Shown here one piece after another: positions 59,496 to 62,776 of a DNA stretch of 62,776 nucleotides. Within the stretch, counting starts at the first letter, position 1; every line of letters begins with the position of its first letter. Below the pieces are notes generated by a model, which did no database searches, was not told the DNA's origin, and saw nothing but the letters and a program-made list of their open reading frames with translations. The position numbers and the translations under genes were made by a program. Where the stretch lies: contig NZ_JBIYSM020000026.1 in the NCBI RefSeq assembly GCF_044759095.2, positions 1 through 62,776 of the forward strand, read 5' to 3'. The DNA comes from JBIYSM02 sp044759095. Its GTDB lineage: Bacteria > Bacillota > Bacilli > Brevibacillales > Brevibacillaceae.

Positions 59496-60020
59496 TCACG
59501 ATTGGGCAATTTTTTGTTCAAGCGATCGGATACGGTCGCGTATCTCAGCTGCCTTTTCAAACTCTTCACTGGCCACGTAACGCTGCAGGGCAGCCTTCAG
59601 CTGCTCCAGCTCTTTGCGGATTTTCAGTTGGCCGCCCGTACGCTCCGGCACCTTGCCGATGTGCTGCGTATTTCCGTGAACGCGTCGAAACAGCGGATCG
59701 AGACGGTCGCCCAGGAACGTGTAGCAATCGCTGCACCCGAATCGTCCGCTTTTGCTGAACTGGGCGTACGTCAGTCCGCACGTCTCGCAGCGCAACGGTT
59801 TGCTTTGGGCACTTTCCTTCACCCCGTCCTTTTTTTGCATGGGATCGAAATTTAACAGCCCTGATAGAAGATTGTTGATGCTGAAATTGTGAAAGCCGGT
59901 AAACACATCGCCTTTTTCCTGAGCACAACGCTCACAAATATGGTATTCCGTTTTTTCTCCGTTGACGATTTTGGTCAGATGCAAAGTTGCCGGTCGTTTT
60001 CCGCATTCCTCACAGTTCAT
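59496..60020 (-). CDS. mcsA: McsB activator McsA
   Basis: McsA, 174 residues, activates McsB and contains four CxxC motifs (CEEC, CERC, CETC, CSDC) that bind zinc and a C-terminal UVR motif (YVASEEFEKAAEIRDRI). The ATG at 60018-60020 follows GGAGG by ten bases; the frame is open further upstream without family similarity. Between ctsR and mcsB. Confidence 0.95.
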   Translation of the reverse strand: MNCEECGKRPATLHLTKIVNGEKTEYHICERCAQEKGDVFTGFHNFSINNLLSGLLNFDPMQKKDGVKESAQSKPLRCETCGLTYAQFSKSGRFGCSDCYTFLGDRLDPLFRRVHGNTQHIGKVPERTGGQLKIRKELEQLKAALQRYVASEEFEKAAEIRDRIRSLEQKIAQS

Positions 60021-60055
60021 CAATCGTCCCCTCCTTTGGGTTAACGGTAGCGTTG

Positions 60056-60520
60056 TTACTTCAGCAATATAGATGCAATCATCTGCTTTAAAATGTTTGC
60101 CCGCAATCGGTCGCGCCATTCCGGTTCGATGGTCAGAACGTTGCGCGAAGTAGCGATTTTCATTAAGGTCGCTTCCCGATTGTTAATCAAGCCTTCCTCC
60201 AGAAGTCGTTCAATAATGGCGTGGCCAACTCCCTCTGTAATGCTTTCACCGATCAGTTCTTCCGTTAAAAGTTCCTGAAGTTTGGCCTTGCTGACAATGT
60301 GCACTTTGCGGATGCGTATGTAGCCGCCGCCGCCGCGTTTGCTTTCGACGATGTAACCTTTTTCAACGGTAAAGCGGGTGTTGATCACGTAGTTGATTTG
60401 AGAGGGCACACACTGAAATAGGTCGGCAAGTTCACTACGCTGTATCTCGATGTAGCCATTTGGACTCTCTTGCAATATGCGCTTCAAGTGCTGCTCGATG
60501 ATGTCCGAGATGTTACGCAA
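60056..60520 (-). CDS. ctsR: Class III heat-shock repressor CtsR
   Basis: CtsR, 154 residues, represses clp genes until heat stress. The winged helix-turn-helix (RSELADLFQCVPSQINYVI) and the glycine-rich thermosensing wing (KRGGGGYIRIRK) are present. The start is TTG (60518-60520), seven bases behind GGAGG. A perfect CtsR operator lies upstream, so the operon is autoregulated. Confidence 0.96.
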   Translation of the reverse strand: MRNISDIIEQHLKRILQESPNGYIEIQRSELADLFQCVPSQINYVINTRFTVEKGYIVESKRGGGGYIRIRKVHIVSKAKLQELLTEELIGESITEGVGHAIIERLLEEGLINNREATLMKIATSRNVLTIEPEWRDRLRANILKQMIASILLK

Positions 60521-60565
60521 ACCCTCGCCTCCTGTTCCACTGCGGTAAATCCTTTGATTATTGAC

Positions 60566-60582
60566 TTTGACTATCTTTGACT
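60566..60582 (-). promoter_or_regulatory. CtsR operator
   Basis: Minus strand AGTCAAA-GAT-AGTCAAA matches the CtsR heptad direct repeat (RGTCAAA NAN RGTCAAA) exactly. A further partial copy, GTCAATAATCAAA, follows toward ctsR. It lies just downstream of the -10 of the promoter. Confidence 0.93.
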
Positions 60583-60585
60583 TTA

Positions 60586-60614
60586 ATTATAATGCGTTTA
60601 TTGTCTGTATGCAA
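60586..60614 (-). promoter_or_regulatory. Sigma-A promoter of the ctsR operon
   Basis: TTGCAT (60609-60614) and a perfect TATAAT (60586-60591) are 17 bases apart on the minus strand; the CtsR operator covers the transcription start. Confidence 0.82.
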
Positions 60615-60663
60615 GGGGTCCATCTACTTCTAGTGTTGTCAAAACGGAAGGACTTGAAACCAC

Positions 60664-60692
60664 AAAAAAACCACTCCTGCTGGGAATGGTTT
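60664..60692 (-). terminator. Intrinsic terminator after the HAD gene
   Basis: AACCATTCC pairs with GGAGTGGTT (one G-U) around five bases on the minus strand, followed by TTTTTT. Confidence 0.85.
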
Positions 60693-60698
60693 GCTGCA

Positions 60699-61388
60699 TT
60701 AATGATTGGACGTCGAAAGGTTGGCAAGCGAAAACGGCAGGTGCCGGATCAAGTCTGCAAAACGGCTGATCCTTACATCGGCGCCATCCAGTTCCCCCGA
60801 TTTGGCAAAGCCAAAATCACAAGCGATGGTGTAAAGTCGGTTTGACTTTCCGGCCTCCACGTCGGAGTGGCGGTCTCCGACCATGACTGCCGTTTCGATT
60901 TGATAGTCACGCAGCAGTTTTGCGACCAGGTCGTTTTTCGATTTGGTTTGAAAACGGCCAGCCGAATACAGGTCAGTAAACAGGCGCTTGATGTCAAAAT
61001 GCTCACAAACGGCATCGATGTATCTCTCCAGTCCGTTGCTGGCCACAAACAGCGCGACTCCCCGTTGGTGAAGCTCCTGAAGTACTTCCCTTACACCGGG
61101 ATATAAATCGGTTACGCCTTCTTTCAAAAGCTTCAGTTCGTTTTCCAGCATCAGAGCGTCAGCTTTCCTTTTGACCTCTTGGCTCGCTCCTGGCAGAAGC
61201 TTTTCCCACAGCTGATCGATTGTCATCCCCAGCACGTTGGTCAGCTCATGTTCATCAGGGGTACGGCCGACCCAAAGATTTTCTCTGCGCAGGTCTTCAA
61301 AGGTTCGTTGAAAGGCGGGCGTCGACAGTTTTTCCGTTTGTAACAGTGTCCCGTCCATGTCAAACAAGACGGCATGGGAAATGGTCAT
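60699..61388 (-). CDS. HAD-family hydrolase (phosphoglycolate phosphatase-like)
   Basis: A 229-residue haloacid dehalogenase superfamily phosphatase. Motif I is LFDMDGTLLQT (nucleophile Asp10), motif II LFVASNGLE, motif III lysine in RFQTKSKNDL, motif IV VMVGDRHSDVEAGKSN. A helical cap between motifs I and II suggests subfamily I. The substrate is not evident. AGGAG lies just before the ATG; the glycosyltransferase gene ends 12 bases upstream, so the two are probably co-transcribed. Confidence 0.85.
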   Translation of the reverse strand: MTISHAVLFDMDGTLLQTEKLSTPAFQRTFEDLRRENLWVGRTPDEHELTNVLGMTIDQLWEKLLPGASQEVKRKADALMLENELKLLKEGVTDLYPGVREVLQELHQRGVALFVASNGLERYIDAVCEHFDIKRLFTDLYSAGRFQTKSKNDLVAKLLRDYQIETAVMVGDRHSDVEAGKSNRLYTIACDFGFAKSGELDGADVRISRFADLIRHLPFSLANLSTSNH

Positions 61389-61400
61389 CTTCTCCTCCAG

Positions 61401-62528
61401 TTAGTTTATGACGTCCCCCGCTGACAGGGATTTCATATCTTCCATAATAAATTCTGCAATACGTTGAGCTGCGTCCGGCTTGGCAACTTTTTGAGCCATT
61501 TTTTTCATATATTCTACCTTCGTCGGATTGTGCATGAGTTCTTCAATAAAATAAATGAGCTGCTCCGATACGTTGGCGTGCAGCGCGCAACCATTGTTCA
61601 GGAGGAAGTGGCTGTTGCGTTCTTCCTGCCCGGGCAACGGGTTATAGATGATCATGGGAACTTGCTTGCTCATTACTTCCGCGGTGGTTAACCCGCCCGA
61701 CTTGGTGACAATCAGGTCGGATACTTCGAGGTACTCATGGAAATTATTGATAAACCGGAGCGGCACCACTTCGTGTTTATACGAACGAGCGGTTATCTTT
61801 CGATACAGCTTTTCATTCGTCCCGGTCAACACAAACGTTTTGAGCGGCAGATCAATGTTTTCGAGTCCTTCCAGCACCTGTTCCATCGAGCCGAGCCCAA
61901 GACCGCCTCCGGAGAGAATGATGCACTTCTGGTCAGGTTGCACCTTCAGCTTTTCCTTGATACGTTCCTTCACCAATGGCTCGCAGAACTTCTTCATGAT
62001 CGGAATACCCAACGGTTTGAACTTCTGGTAGTCATGACGATAAATGTCCACCAGATAATACAGTTGTTCGTGGGCAATGAAATAGTAATTGATGTGGTGG
62101 TTAATCCACGACGGATGAATGGTGTAATCGGTGATGATGGTATAAATTGGTTCCCTCCATCCATTGCGTCCTTTCAGCACGGAAAGCATGCAGCTGGCAA
62201 ACGGATGTGTGGCGATAAATGCATCTGGCTGCACACTGCTAATCAGCTTCTTCAGCTTGTTGGCCAAAAGTTTGTTCATCAAAACGTTCATATCAAAGAA
62301 GCGGGTTTTCTCCGTGTTGTGGTAAATGCGCCCCCACATTTTAGGTGACAGGCGCAGGAGATTCATGTAACTCTCCAATAAGATTTTGTGAAACGTGGGG
62401 CTGATATACTCCAACGTATCGATGATCATGGACGTGTTGCCGTACTCCGCCAGGCTCTCCTGCATCGCTCTGGCCGCCTGATTGTGACCGTTACCGATTG
62501 AAGCAGAAAAGATCAGGATTTTTTTCAT
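61401..62528 (-). CDS. Glycosyltransferase of the MGDG synthase / UgtP-like family
   Basis: A 375-residue GT28-type enzyme. The N-terminal domain (ILIFSASIGNGHNQAARAM) matches the MGDG-synthase N-domain and the C-terminal domain has the nucleotide-sugar binding signatures SGGGLGLGSMEQ and TKSGGLTTAEVM followed by YNPLPGQEERN. Family members make glucosyl- or galactosyl-diacylglycerol or similar glycolipids at the membrane; donor and acceptor cannot be read from the sequence. First gene between the rRNA operon and the ctsR operon. Confidence 0.85.
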   Translation of the reverse strand: MKKILIFSASIGNGHNQAARAMQESLAEYGNTSMIIDTLEYISPTFHKILLESYMNLLRLSPKMWGRIYHNTEKTRFFDMNVLMNKLLANKLKKLISSVQPDAFIATHPFASCMLSVLKGRNGWREPIYTIITDYTIHPSWINHHINYYFIAHEQLYYLVDIYRHDYQKFKPLGIPIMKKFCEPLVKERIKEKLKVQPDQKCIILSGGGLGLGSMEQVLEGLENIDLPLKTFVLTGTNEKLYRKITARSYKHEVVPLRFINNFHEYLEVSDLIVTKSGGLTTAEVMSKQVPMIIYNPLPGQEERNSHFLLNNGCALHANVSEQLIYFIEELMHNPTKVEYMKKMAQKVAKPDAAQRIAEFIMEDMKSLSAGDVIN

Positions 62529-62660
62529 GAAAGTTCTCCTTCCTACCTACTCCATCCGTAAACCAGTACCTTCTCATGTTAGTTCACGCCTCTGGTCATT
62601 CGCAAGTGGTAAACTGTCGTTCCATCTTCTCAACTCATCGACAAGATTTTTACAATACGC

Positions 62661-62692
62661 AAAAACCCCTTAACATCGATGGTTAAGGGGTT
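62661..62692 (-). terminator. rRNA operon terminator
   Basis: AACCCCTTAAC and TTAAGGGGTT pair around a short loop on the minus strand, followed by TTTT. It lies about 50 bases behind the 23S rRNA end. Confidence 0.93.
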
Positions 62693-62742
62693 ACACATTA
62701 TTCCTTGAAAACTGGATACGCTCATAGGCTAAGGGATTGTGT

Positions 62743-62776
62743 GGATAAGTCCTCGACCGATTAGTATTCGTCAGCT
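62743..62776 (-). rRNA. 23S rRNA, 3' end (cut by window edge)
   Basis: On the minus strand the last bases read AGCTGACGAATACTAATCGG then TCGAGGACTTATCC, the characteristic 3' end of Bacillales 23S rRNA. The rest of the gene lies beyond the right edge. No 5S rRNA or tRNA gene lies between this end and the terminator at 62661-62692. Confidence 0.9.

Overview
The window is a stretch of a Bacillales chromosome, most likely Brevibacillus or a close relative in the Paenibacillaceae. Evidence: the classical Bacillus order ctsR-mcsA-mcsB-clpC-radA-disA ... sigH-rpmG-secE-nusG-rplK-rplA-rplJ-rplL-rpoB-rpoC-rpsL-rpsG-fusA-tuf-S10-spc-alpha-ecf-truA-rplM-rpsI-cwlD-salA is present almost intact; ribosome binding sites are strong GGAGG types with several GTG and TTG starts; regulation is of Firmicutes type (T-box, CtsR, SigH, ribosomal protein leaders). 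The genus is an inference. Nearly every gene is on the minus strand, so transcription runs from the right edge to the left.

Right to left: the 3' end of a 23S rRNA gene with a terminator right behind it and no 5S gene (62.66-62.78 kb); a lipid-type glycosyltransferase and a HAD hydrolase; the CtsR-controlled ctsR-mcsA-mcsB-clpC operon with radA and disA; pssA and a plus-strand uncharacterised gene inserted next to the PIN/TRAM gene; ispD-ispF-gltX, then a cysteine T-box in front of cysE-cysS, followed by mrnC, rlmB, rae1 and sigH; rpmG-secE-nusG; the rplKA and rplJL units; a methyltransferase and rpoBC; the str operon (L7Ae-like, rpsL, rpsG, fusA, tuf).

Between tuf and rpsJ (22.07-25.96 kb) sits a small accessory block: an ECF41-type sigma factor operon with a FAD oxidoreductase and a matching ECF41 promoter, an EamA-type transporter and a convergent truncated haemoglobin. 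The S10-spc-alpha cluster then runs from 21.9 to 7.1 kb, followed by the ECF transporter module ecfA1-ecfA2-ecfT with truA, then rplM-rpsI, cwlD and salA. The left end is the 3' part of a transposase gene lying against an intergenic repeat.

The most unusual structure is that repeat. The copy at 39006-39172 consists of three inverted-repeat pairs nested inside one another at regular spacing. A second, incomplete copy (441-546) has lost its outermost left arm exactly where the insertion sequence ends. Other notable points are an apparent hairpin-bridged Shine-Dalgarno in front of nusG, a triplet of DnaA-box-like 9-mers at 11-bp spacing in the sigH leader, a terminator-like structure in the rpoB leader, hairpins in all three intercistronic gaps of the distal str operon, and a decayed KOW-domain gene between map and infA.

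Three runs of N hide parts of rpoA (7562-8474), map (9923-10003) and rpsL (30079-30301). No gene-free stretch longer than 300 bases exists outside those gaps. No CRISPR array, tRNA gene or prophage was seen.
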